Shown in pieces: positions 1 through 6,829 of a stretch of DNA of 24,784 nucleotides. The notes under the pieces are model-generated. The model saw only the letters and a list, made by a program, of their open reading frames with translations, had not been told where the DNA came from and made no database searches. The DNA comes from UBA2330 sp035443185 (GTDB taxonomy: Bacteria > Bacteroidota > Ignavibacteria > Tepidaquicellales > Tepidaquicellaceae). The position numbers and the translations under genes were made by a program. The stretch spans positions 1-24,784 of the forward strand of contig DAORRV010000052.1 of the NCBI GenBank assembly GCA_035443185.1, read 5' to 3'. Every line of letters starts with the position of its first letter. Position 1 is the first letter of the stretch.

Positions 1-52
1 TTAATAGTTAATAGTTAATAGTTAATAGTTAATAGTTAATAGTTAATAGTTA
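1..52. repeat. Perfect heptamer tandem repeat (TTAATAG x7)
   Basis: Seven exact copies of TTAATAG fill positions 1-49, followed by a partial unit. The array ends four bases from the guaB stop codon at 56. It may extend past the left edge of the window. Two other 7-bp arrays in this window also abut stop codons. Confidence 0.9.
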
Positions 53-55
53 AAA

Positions 56-1522
56 TTATTTTAGTCCGTAGTTTGGAGCTTCTTTAGTAATTCGTACATC
101 ATGAGGGTGTGACTCTTTTAAGCCTGCATTTGTGATCAATACAAATTTAGATTTGGTCTGCATTTCATGGATATTTTTTGCACCGCAATATCCCATTGAA
201 GATCTGAGTCCGCCTAAGATCTGATATATTGTATCGCCGACATTACCTTTATAAGGTACGATCCCTTCTATTCCTTCCGGTACAAGTTTACTAATGTCAT
301 CTTCTACATCCTGAAAATATCTGTCCTTGCTTCCTTTTTTCATAGCTTCTATTGAGCCCATTCCTCTGTAAACTTTAAAACTTCTTCCTTCGAATAAAAC
401 TTTTTCTCCGGGAGCTTCTTCAGCACCGGCAAAATATCCGCCGAGCATTACCGTATCTGCTCCGCCTGCAATTGCTTTTGAAACGTCACCGGTCTGCTTC
501 ACTCCTCCGTCAGAAATGATCGGAATTTTTCTTTTTGATGCAGCTGCTGCACATTCTAAAACTGCAGTCATCTGCGGAATTCCAACACCTGCAATGACTC
601 TTGTAGTGCAGATAGATCCTGCGCCGATACCAACCTTTATACAGTCAGCACCTGCATTGATAAGATCTATTGTTGCTTCGGCTGTAGCTACATTTCCGGC
701 AATAAGCTCTATGTCAAATTTCTTCTTGATCTTTTTTACCATGTCAAGAACTCCCTGTGAATGTCCGTGAGCAGTATCCACAACAATTACATCCACACCT
801 GCAGCGATAAGTTTTTCAACTCTTTCTATAGTCCCATCGGAAATTCCAACAGCAGCTCCGACTCTAAGTCTGCCAAAACTGTCTTTACTTGCATTAGGAA
901 ATTTTTTCCTTTTTTGAATATCCTTAAATGTGATAAGTCCTTTCAGAACACCTTTCTTATCAACTACAGGAAGTTTTTCAATTTTATACTTCTGCAGAAT
1001 GACTTCGGCTTTTTCGAGATCCGTACCGATCGGTGCAGTGACCAGATTAACTTTAGTCATGATCTCGGATACCGGAAGAGTTGCATCAGGTTCGAATCGC
1101 AGATCCCTGTTTGTTAATATTCCAATCAGTTTATGTTCGGAATTAATAATTGGTATTCCTGAAATACTATATTCCTGCATGAGCAGTAATGCGTCGGCAA
1201 TTTTTTTATCTGAAGTAAGAGTGATCGGATTTCTTATCATACCGCTCTCGCTTCTTTTTACTTTATCCACTTCAGCAGCCTGCATCTCAGCAGTCATGTT
1301 CTTATGAATGATTCCCATTCCGCCTTCCCTTGCAACTGCGATTGCCATCTCACTTTCAGTAACAGTATCCATTGCTGCTGACAGCAGTGGAATATTTAAA
1401 ATAATATTTTTCGTTAGCTTTGTCCTCAGATCTACATCTCTAGGCAGTACGTTCGAATGAGCAGGTTTCAATAATATATCATCAAATGTAATTGCTGTTT
1501 CGGTAATTTTTCCAGATTTCAT
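56..1522 (-). CDS. guaB: IMP dehydrogenase
   Basis: Inosine-5'-monophosphate dehydrogenase oxidises IMP to XMP with NAD+, the committed step of guanine nucleotide synthesis in the cytoplasm. The 488-residue length is normal for the bacterial enzyme. The TIM barrel is interrupted by a pair of CBS domains at about residues 93-205. The catalytic loop reads GSICTTR with the nucleophilic Cys at residue 305, and the flap carries the Arg-Tyr pair at 401-402 (GSKDRYF). The C-terminus has the usual SHPHD and EAPNY motifs. The residue before the GS of the active loop is Ala301-Gly302, where Pro-Gly is common; this is probably tolerated. The ATG start sits one base after the stop of the upstream M23 peptidase gene, so the two are probably cotranscribed and translationally coupled. 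No Shine-Dalgarno sequence is visible. Confidence 0.98.
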   Translation of the reverse strand: MKSGKITETAITFDDILLKPAHSNVLPRDVDLRTKLTKNIILNIPLLSAAMDTVTESEMAIAVAREGGMGIIHKNMTAEMQAAEVDKVKRSESGMIRNPITLTSDKKIADALLLMQEYSISGIPIINSEHKLIGILTNRDLRFEPDATLPVSEIMTKVNLVTAPIGTDLEKAEVILQKYKIEKLPVVDKKGVLKGLITFKDIQKRKKFPNASKDSFGRLRVGAAVGISDGTIERVEKLIAAGVDVIVVDTAHGHSQGVLDMVKKIKKKFDIELIAGNVATAEATIDLINAGADCIKVGIGAGSICTTRVIAGVGIPQMTAVLECAAAASKRKIPIISDGGVKQTGDVSKAIAGGADTVMLGGYFAGAEEAPGEKVLFEGRSFKVYRGMGSIEAMKKGSKDRYFQDVEDDISKLVPEGIEGIVPYKGNVGDTIYQILGGLRSSMGYCGAKNIHEMQTKSKFVLITNAGLKESHPHDVRITKEAPNYGLK

Positions 1523-1523
1523 T

Positions 1524-2411
1524 TCAATAAATTGTTTTAACTTTTATCAGATCATTATAAATATTTTCAGGTAAGAGATCTCCGTCGTAAGATCTGACAT
1601 ACATTATATGCAGATGAGTAGGAGAGCGTGACGGATAAGCGTTCTTTCCTGTTCTGCCTAAAGTACCTAATGGTTTTCCGGGCTCTACAAAATCACCAAC
1701 ACTGACATACACATCATTCATATGAGCATAATAAAATAATCCATTGGTAAAATTATCATACACATATACAATGTTTCCTCCTTTTATATCCATCATGTCA
1801 GTGGTCCAGTTTTTTCTTGTTTCAATTACTATACCTCCTGTCATTGACAATATTTCAACGAATTCACCTGTATTATCATCGCGGGAATCCTGATCTCTGT
1901 CATCAATAAAAATATCATGTGCCGGATGTCCGCCTGTACTGCCGTCAAAAAAATCAAATCCTCCTACTATGTAGCCGCTGCCGTTTCTGCCGCCGATTGC
2001 ATTAGGACCGTATCCTCTGACAGGGAATATCCATTCATCATCGGAATATTTCTTTATGACTCCAGCATCAATTCTCTTATCCATAAAATCCCAAAGCTGA
2101 TTTGTAAATAAATTCAATGAGTCTATTGCATCCTGTCTCGAGAGGTTAGCTTTTCTGATGTCATTAATAATTACCTGCCACCTTGATGCGATTTTATCCG
2201 GCTTTCCGTAAAAATTTTCATCAGCTTTAAGTTCATTTATTTTCAAAGAAATTGAAATGATCGATGGGTTGATTCGTTTGGAAACAATCTTCTCCTTCTT
2301 TCCTGATTTCTTTTTCTTTTGCTTTTTATCATCTGCGTTTACATTATTTGTAAAAGCTAAACTAAATAAAAAAATAAAAGCAAATGTAACTGCTAAGAAA
2401 GTTTTTATCAT
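1524..2411 (-). CDS. M23-family (LytM-type) zinc metallopeptidase, exported
   Basis: This is a predicted periplasmic peptidoglycan endopeptidase of family M23, 295 residues. An N-terminal hydrophobic signal sequence (residues 1-26) is followed by a strongly basic stretch (about 28-46, mostly Lys). A helical region comes next, and the catalytic domain lies at about 127-275. The zinc-ligand motifs are intact: HPAHD gives His162 and Asp166, and HLH gives His266/His268. His230 in YYAHM is the usual additional catalytic histidine. This complete set argues for an active enzyme rather than a degenerate activator. It lies between a lipoprotein gene 21 bases upstream and guaB one base downstream, all on the same strand. 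The Lys-rich segment after the signal could bind wall polymers or membrane, which is inference. The exact substrate bond is not predictable. Confidence 0.9.
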   Translation of the reverse strand: MIKTFLAVTFAFIFLFSLAFTNNVNADDKKQKKKKSGKKEKIVSKRINPSIISISLKINELKADENFYGKPDKIASRWQVIINDIRKANLSRQDAIDSLNLFTNQLWDFMDKRIDAGVIKKYSDDEWIFPVRGYGPNAIGGRNGSGYIVGGFDFFDGSTGGHPAHDIFIDDRDQDSRDDNTGEFVEILSMTGGIVIETRKNWTTDMMDIKGGNIVYVYDNFTNGLFYYAHMNDVYVSVGDFVEPGKPLGTLGRTGKNAYPSRSPTHLHIMYVRSYDGDLLPENIYNDLIKVKTIY

Positions 2412-2432
2412 AATTAAAATATTAGAAAAATT

Positions 2433-2858
2433 TTAGTTTTCTACAATTTCAATTTCATCTGTAACAATGACAGTTCCGTCAGGCTTTAATGCACTTACTT
2501 TGAATTTGCCGGTTTTATCGAATTTCACATTGTCAAAATAAATGTAATCCATATCGGAATCAGTATCGAACTTAAAAGTTTCCACTACATCACCTGTATT
2601 CAGATCAGTTACATTAATGTTAACAGATTTCACTCCCACCTTGGTTTTAGAAGGTCTGAGATCTACCATTACCGTCAGATTACCCTGTGTATATTTTGAA
2701 CTTTTCCCTTCGCAGTTGTCAGTTGCTGAGCTGTAAGATTCACAAAAGTAAAGTTTATTTCCGCCTGCTGAATCTCCTAATTCTTTTAGTTTACTGCATC
2801 CAAGTACCAGGAATAACAAGACAAATAATGCTAAGACCGGTTTGTAATAATTTTTCAT
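2433..2858 (-). CDS. Small lipoprotein, hypothetical
   Basis: The 141-residue protein has a classical lipoprotein signal: a basic N-terminus, a hydrophobic core and the lipobox LVLGC with Cys21 as the predicted lipidation site. The mature part has two more Cys residues (in LYFCES and DNCEG), which could form a disulphide, and then alternating polar and hydrophobic strands. The remainder looks like a single beta-sandwich or Ig-like domain (VDLRP, VNINVTDL, FKVSALKPDG). I do not recognise a specific family. It is the first gene of the putative operon with the M23 peptidase and guaB, with a 21-base gap to the peptidase. It may act in the envelope with the peptidase, but that rests on proximity alone. 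The start is preceded by an A/T-only stretch without a Shine-Dalgarno sequence. Confidence 0.85.
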   Translation of the reverse strand: MKNYYKPVLALFVLLFLVLGCSKLKELGDSAGGNKLYFCESYSSATDNCEGKSSKYTQGNLTVMVDLRPSKTKVGVKSVNINVTDLNTGDVVETFKFDTDSDMDYIYFDNVKFDKTGKFKVSALKPDGTVIVTDEIEIVEN

Positions 2859-2980
2859 GTTTTTAATTTTTTTTTAAATTTAGCCAATACTATTTTTATA
2901 TTCCATTACAAATTTTTAGTGAAGGAAATATATTCACGAGGTATTATTTTCAAACTATTTTACCTGAAGAATTAATTAAC

Positions 2981-3020
2981 AGGAAGTGAATTTAATTTCT
3001 TTAACTGAAATTCACTTCCT
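2981..3020 (-). terminator. Stem-loop, probable terminator
   Basis: Perfect 13-bp arms (2981-2993 and 3008-3020) enclose a 14-base loop, ten bases past the stop of the small protein gene at 3030. The sequence downstream on the minus strand is AT-rich but has no clean U-run, so it may be a weak terminator or an mRNA 3'-end stabiliser. Confidence 0.65.
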
Positions 3021-3029
3021 AAACAAAAC

Positions 3030-3236
3030 TTATAATCCAAGTTTATCTTTTAGACCGCTTGCCATATCGGCTAATCCTCCACCAACATCTTTTCCTGCAA
3101 GAAAATCGCTGACTTTATCTCCGATTCCTGCAGGCAGTTTATCTTTTACAAAACCGCCGATTGCTTCAATTGCTGACTTTGCCTGATCTGCTGTAATTCC
3201 CGCTTTTTCTGAAACTATTTTAATTAGATCATCCAT
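3030..3236 (-). CDS. Small helical protein, hypothetical (68 aa)
   Basis: This 68-residue acidic/amphipathic protein has no signal peptide. It begins MDDLIKIVSEKAGI, followed by a run of predicted helices with a DKLPAGIGDKV segment and a Gly-rich turn (GKDVGGGLADM). Short proteins of this type, with a helix followed by a KLP[AG] turn, are frequent and uncharacterised in Bacteroidota. I cannot name a function. The ATG is preceded by AGAAAGGA about nine bases upstream, one of the few Shine-Dalgarno-like sites in the window, which supports the start. It lies 40 bases downstream of the HerA-like ATPase gene on the same strand and ends at a strong stem-loop, so the two probably form a bicistronic unit. 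Confidence 0.8.
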   Translation of the reverse strand: MDDLIKIVSEKAGITADQAKSAIEAIGGFVKDKLPAGIGDKVSDFLAGKDVGGGLADMASGLKDKLGL

Positions 3237-3276
3237 CTTTCTGAATCCTTTCTTTTTATATTAAATAATTACCGGT

Positions 3277-4821
3277 TTAAAACCAGCTTGATTTTTTCTT
3301 TCGTGAACTACCGCCAATTCCCAGCACGCCAAGAAAACTTCTTGTTACTTCACGTGCAATTGTCCTTCCAACCTGTCTTACTGCTGTACTTTCAAGGACT
3401 TTTTCGACTGTGCTCTTTTCTTCTTTTGCTGAACTTTTTTTAGTTTCCTCCACTGTACTTTCCGCTGCTGCATCATTTAACTTTTTTTCCAAAATTTCAT
3501 AAGCACTTTCTCTGTCGATCACTTCATTGTATTTTTTTACCAGCTCCGATTTACTTATAATTTCTTCCTGTTCAGCATCGGATAAAATATCCATCCGTGA
3601 AGCCGGTGCACAAAGCAGTGTAGCAACAAGCGGTGTGGGATTCCCTTTCTCACTCAATACAGTTACAGCCGCCTCGCCTATTCCCATTGATGTTAAAAGT
3701 TCATCGACGTCATAATATTCAGAAATCGGATAATTTTCAGAGATCATCTTAATATCCTTTCTGTCTTTTGCAGTAAAAGCTCTGAGCGAATGCTGAACTT
3801 TCATCCCGAGTTGGCTGAGCACTTCATCAGGAATATCAGTCGGATTCTGAGTGCAGAAAAATATACCGACACCTTTGGATCTTATGAGTTTGATAATAGT
3901 ATTGATCTGTTCATGCAATGCTTTTGAAGCTTCCTGAAATAACAGATGAGCTTCGTCAATAAAGATCACTAGCTTTGGCTGGTCGAGATCACCTTCCTCC
4001 TGGAAGTTATTATAAATTTCTACAAGCAGACAAAGTAAAAATGTTGAAAATAATTTTGGTTTATTCTGAATGTCAGCAAGTCTTATAATGGAAACTTTCC
4101 CTCTTCCTTCACTGTCAATTTTCACAAGATCATCTACTTCAAATGATCTTTCTCCAAAGAAAAGGTTTGTTTCATTTTCAAGTTCTATTAGTTTTCTGAG
4201 AATGGTACCAATTGTCGCTGTAGATATCTGACCATATTCTTTTTCGACTTCATCTTTACCTTCATCAGAAATAAACTGCAATAACTTTTTAAAATCTTTA
4301 ATATCCAGTATTGGAAGTTTTTTTTCATCACTGTATTTAAAAAGAACAGATACTACACCTGACTGAGTGTCATTTAAATCCAGAATTTTTGAAAATAAAA
4401 CAGGTCCGAATTCTGTGACAGTCGCTCTGAGACGTGCACCTTTTTCATTTGAGATCGAAAGAAGTTCTACAGGAAAAGAAGAAGGAGTATAAGTCATTCC
4501 AATTTTTTCATGACGTTCATTTATCTTATCATTAATTTCTCCCGGCTGTGCAAGTCCGCTCAAGTCACCTTTTATATCCATTAATAAAACGGAAACACTT
4601 TTTGATGAAAGTCCTTCAGTAATCAATTGCAGCGTTTTTGTCTTACCGGTTCCAGTCGCGCCGGCAATTAGTCCGTGACGGTTCATAGTTTTCAGAGGTA
4701 ACTTAACATGAATACCTGGAAGATTTTCTCCTTTGAATATTGCTCCGCCTAAAGTGATAGTTTCGCCTTTGAATTCATATCCTTCATTCACTGAGGCAAT
4801 AAATTTTTCTTTTTGATCCAA
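3277..4821 (-). CDS. HerA/YjgR-like P-loop ATPase (DUF853 family)
   Basis: This 514-residue cytoplasmic AAA-type ATPase of the HerA/FtsK superfamily is closest in layout to the DUF853 protein YjgR of E. coli (about 500 residues). Walker A is GATGTGKT at residues 54-61. Walker B is LVIFIDEAH at 284-292. A sensor-like CTQNP motif is at 323-327, followed by conserved basic residues (HSLRAFTAKDRK). An N-terminal HAS-barrel-like beta region precedes Walker A. The tail (about 435-514) is low-complexity Ala/Lys/Glu with a basic end. HerA relatives pump or translocate DNA, but the cellular role of the YjgR branch is unknown. The start codon is TTG, immediately preceded by an in-frame stop, so no upstream start is possible. 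No nuclease (NurA) or SIR2 partner lies beside it, so a defence role has no support here. Confidence 0.92.
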   Translation of the reverse strand: MDQKEKFIASVNEGYEFKGETITLGGAIFKGENLPGIHVKLPLKTMNRHGLIAGATGTGKTKTLQLITEGLSSKSVSVLLMDIKGDLSGLAQPGEINDKINERHEKIGMTYTPSSFPVELLSISNEKGARLRATVTEFGPVLFSKILDLNDTQSGVVSVLFKYSDEKKLPILDIKDFKKLLQFISDEGKDEVEKEYGQISTATIGTILRKLIELENETNLFFGERSFEVDDLVKIDSEGRGKVSIIRLADIQNKPKLFSTFLLCLLVEIYNNFQEEGDLDQPKLVIFIDEAHLLFQEASKALHEQINTIIKLIRSKGVGIFFCTQNPTDIPDEVLSQLGMKVQHSLRAFTAKDRKDIKMISENYPISEYYDVDELLTSMGIGEAAVTVLSEKGNPTPLVATLLCAPASRMDILSDAEQEEIISKSELVKKYNEVIDRESAYEILEKKLNDAAAESTVEETKKSSAKEEKSTVEKVLESTAVRQVGRTIAREVTRSFLGVLGIGGSSRKKKSSWF

Positions 4822-4926
4822 TTAATTTCTTTTAATTGATTGAAGTGAAGTATTTAAACGCATACAGGAAACTACAAAATTATACTATTTTTTTTAAGTT
4901 AAATAATACTGCATTTTTTGTACTTT

Positions 4927-5001
4927 ACCACCAAGACACCAAGACACAAAGAAAATACTTTTTTAAAATACGAAAACTCAAAGGCTCAAAGACTCAAAGA
5001 A
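4927..5001. repeat. Two octamer repeat tracts
   Basis: The tract at 4927-4954 is built on ACCAAGAC (two copies plus a degenerate third). The tract at 4976-5001 is built on ACTCAAAG (three copies, the middle one GCTCAAAG). Both have an 8-base period, and both end in CAAAGA or CAAAGAA-like sequence, as if derived from the same family. Confidence 0.75.
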
Positions 5002-5122
5002 TATTTTGCGAATAAAAAGAGATTTATATTGGGTCTATGTGAAAAATAGTGGAATTTTTATAATTCCTTCTTTTAATATTCTAATTTTGTTTTTTACGAT
5101 AAATTTTTTGCTTTTAAAAAAA

Positions 5123-5267
5123 CCCGCTTGTGTAAAATTACCGATAAAAATTTATGAGTAATTGCTAAAATAAAATTTCCTTGTTTGAGAAATTTGTGTT
5201 TTTCAAATTTCGAGTTGGAAATTTTATAGCAATTACGATATAAATTTCGGTAATTTTACATCGCGGG
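5123..5267. repeat. Long imperfect palindrome (MITE-like or structured element)
   Basis: The left arm 5123-5180 pairs with the right arm 5217-5267. Both begin, on their own strands, with CCCGC. They share the segments GTAAAATTACCG, GTAATTGCTA and TAAAATTTCC, with a few small indels. The loop itself holds a perfect inner inverted repeat, GAAATTTG/CAAATTTC. The element carries no ORF. A MITE, a REP-like element or a transcribed hairpin are all possible. Confidence 0.75.
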
Positions 5268-5280
5268 CGACTTTTCTTTG

Positions 5281-5337
5281 TTACTTTCGAGCCTGCCCTC
5301 GAGTGCTCCAATCGGGGGGTCGCTCAAAAGAAAGTAA
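5281..5337. repeat. GC-rich interrupted hairpin
   Basis: Nested arms are visible: TTACTTTC (5281-5288) with GAAAGTAA (5330-5337), GAGC (5289-5292) with GCTC (5322-5325), and an inner CCCTCGA/TCGGGGG pair. It stands out as G+C-rich in AT-rich surroundings. It follows the long palindrome by only 13 bases, so the two may form one composite element. Confidence 0.7.
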
Positions 5338-5456
5338 GTTAAAACCAATGAAACTTGAAATTTAAATATAAACGAGTTAGAAATATTTGAAACTTCGTTC
5401 CACTATAAATCATATAGCACCTTTATATTTAATAACACTATATATTTTAAGTATTA

Positions 5457-5505
5457 GAAATTTGAAATTTGAAATTTGAAATTCGTAATTCGTAATTTGC
5501 AATTG
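5457..5505. repeat. Degenerate heptamer array, seven units
   Basis: Seven consecutive heptamers fit G-N-A-A-T-T-N: GAAATTT three times, GAAATTC, GTAATTC, GTAATTT and GCAATTG. The AATT core is invariant while the flanking bases change. The array ends five bases from the comF-like stop codon at 5510. Confidence 0.88.
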
Positions 5506-5509
5506 CTCT

Positions 5510-6196
5510 TCAGTCCCTCGCCATTGCCAGTGAGCAGCACAAAACATCTCCCGCGCCGTGCTGTTTAAGTATGTTTACTGCTTCATTTATTGTTGCGCCG
5601 GTCGTGATCACATCATCCAATAAAATTATTTTCATACCTTTTAATGTATCAGAATATTTTTCATTTAACACAAATGCATTTTCGATATTGAGCCGTCTGT
5701 CGGATTTATTCAGACGGGTCTGAGACGAAGTGTTCTTTATTCTGATCAAAAGATCATCTGCAGTTTTTATCCCTGTGATATTGCTGAATCCCCTGCACAT
5801 AAGCTGCGACTGATTGAATCCTCTTTCCCTTTGTCGGGATCTGTGAAGAGGTACGGGAATGATCATATCAAATTTGGGAAATTCATCAATATCTTTTGCT
5901 TTCAGAAATTCAAGACCGATTATCTCACCCATATATACAGCAAGATTTCTCATGCCTCCGTACTTTATATTGTAAATGATCTTTGAAAAATCATCCTTTT
6001 CATAAAAGGCAAACAAACTGAATGAATATTCTGAAAATACTTTATTCTTCAGATCAACTTTATCTTTATCTGATATCCTAAAAAGCAGATTGAATTTATC
6101 ATCCTTAATGTATCTGTTGGAATTTTCATTACTAATATATTCATCAGACAGTATACATGACGGAGGGTAAATGAATTCCAATATGCTTTCATACAT
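5510..6196 (-). CDS. comF: ComF-family phosphoribosyltransferase-like protein
   Basis: This is a type I phosphoribosyltransferase-fold protein of the ComF/ComFC family, linked in other bacteria to DNA uptake during transformation. The PRPP-binding loop is clear: ILLDDVITTGAT. Upstream are the family motifs IIPVPLHR and RERGFNQSQ, and the central TRLNKSDRRLN segment. I chose the ATG at 6194-6196 because the protein then begins MYESILEFIYPPSC, the usual ComF N-terminus, with AAGGAAAT about eight bases upstream. The open frame continues upstream to a TTG at 6272-6274 (254 residues) with ATGs at 6236-6238 and 6215-6217. The paired CxxC zinc-finger cysteines expected after the PPxC motif are missing; only the single Cys remains. 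The heptamer array follows directly. No other competence gene is visible nearby. Confidence 0.88.
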   Translation of the reverse strand: MYESILEFIYPPSCILSDEYISNENSNRYIKDDKFNLLFRISDKDKVDLKNKVFSEYSFSLFAFYEKDDFSKIIYNIKYGGMRNLAVYMGEIIGLEFLKAKDIDEFPKFDMIIPVPLHRSRQRERGFNQSQLMCRGFSNITGIKTADDLLIRIKNTSSQTRLNKSDRRLNIENAFVLNEKYSDTLKGMKIILLDDVITTGATINEAVNILKQHGAGDVLCCSLAMARD

Positions 6197-6431
6197 TCCC
6201 GAAATTTCCTTCAACATTATTTTCAATATCACTTTCATACAATTCAAGATATTAATCCTGAATCGTTTTTTCAAATATGAATATAACCGGTTTGTGAAAA
6301 TATCAGAAACTTCAGGTTGTCTGAACCTTGATTAAAGGATTAAAGGGAATTCTTGAATAAGAACCAGAAATAAAATTTTTAATTCGGTTGATTTTAAAAC
6401 GCACTAGATCTGCAGCGGTAAAAAATAAATC

Positions 6432-6462
6432 TTGTTTATTAAAATGAAAGAATATACTTTTG
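6432..6462 (+). promoter_or_regulatory. Candidate Bacteroidota-type promoter
   Basis: TTG at 6432-6434 lies 20 bases before TACTTTTG at 6455-6462, matching the TTTG/TAnnTTTG pattern known from Bacteroidota housekeeping sigma factors. Transcription would begin near 6469 and read toward the micro-ORF at 6670 and the lipoprotein at 6830. If used, it excludes translation of the ORF that starts at 6444. Confidence 0.35.
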
Positions 6463-6527
6463 CAGTGACCCCAAAATTAAAGGAGTACGAAATTTTTAAA
6501 AGGATTATGAAAGACCCTTACTTCTAA
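6444..6527 (+). CDS. Possible 27-codon micro-ORF (doubtful)
   Basis: The frame runs from the ATG at 6444 to the TAA at 6525-6527. The peptide starts MKEYTFAVTPKLKEY and ends KDPYF. It has a natural-looking mix of residues, but I do not recognise it and see no Shine-Dalgarno sequence. It overlaps the candidate promoter. It could be the truncated 5' end of a lost gene or chance. Confidence 0.2.
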   Translation: MKEYTFAVTPKLKEYEIFKRIMKDPYF

Positions 6528-6669
6528 AATTATGTATTCCCCGTTAAAATATTTATAAGAAATTTAATATGATTTAATTTAAATAGAATCATTCAAAATT
6601 TTTTTTAAATAAAAATTTTTAATTCATAAACAGTAATTCTAAATTGAATAAGAAGGGAGGTAATACAAG

Positions 6670-6738
6670 ATGATCAGAGCTCCGACAAAAATCACCAGAG
6701 TGTCCGCAAAAAAAAGGGACCGGAAATATCAAAAATAA
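6670..6738 (+). CDS. Basic 22-residue micro-ORF with strong Shine-Dalgarno
   Basis: The frame runs from the ATG at 6670 to the TAA at 6736-6738 and encodes a 22-residue peptide with nine Lys or Arg (it starts MIRAPTKITR and ends DRKYQK). AAGGGAGGT at 6652-6660 is placed nine bases before the ATG, an almost ideal ribosome-binding site, whereas most genes in this window have none. It ends 91 bases before the lipoprotein start. It may be a leader peptide controlling the downstream gene, a small basic RNA- or membrane-binding peptide, or an independent gene. I do not recognise the sequence. The ribosome-binding site is the main support. Confidence 0.45.
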   Translation: MIRAPTKITRVSAKKRDRKYQK

Positions 6739-6829
6739 ATTAACTGTGCGACTGCAATCTTACAGAAAATATAAATGACAGATCTGATCCCGAAATTTTA
6801 TTTACATTAATTTAACTCCATTTAATAAA

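Larger units (their letters stand above)
4822..5509. other. Repeat-rich non-coding region
   Basis: No convincing gene is present on either strand. The region separates the starts of the HerA-like operon from the end of the comF-like gene. It contains octamer repeats, a long imperfect palindrome, a GC-rich hairpin and a heptamer array, each listed separately. The stretch 5341-5456 is plain AT-rich DNA in which I see nothing. Confidence 0.8.
6275..6829. other. Intergenic region between divergent genes, with possible micro-ORFs
   Basis: The region lies between the comF-like gene (minus) and the lipoprotein at 6830 (plus). It holds a promoter-like sequence and two short plus-strand open frames, listed separately. 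Around 6313-6333 there is a weak hairpin (AGGTT/AACCT). The rest is AT-rich with no recognisable gene or RNA. Confidence 0.6.

Noticed and set aside
1..52. CRISPR array or attachment site
   Set aside because: The units are 7 bases with no spacers, so this is a simple tandem repeat.
298..660. Unusual Ala301 in the IMP dehydrogenase active loop as a sign of altered function
   Set aside because: Other IMP dehydrogenases also vary at this position and all catalytic residues (Cys305, Arg401, Tyr402) are intact.
3277..4821. HerA-based anti-phage defence system
   Set aside because: The protein is of the YjgR/DUF853 type and no nuclease, SIR2 or DUF4297 partner lies beside it; the neighbour is a 68-residue helical protein.
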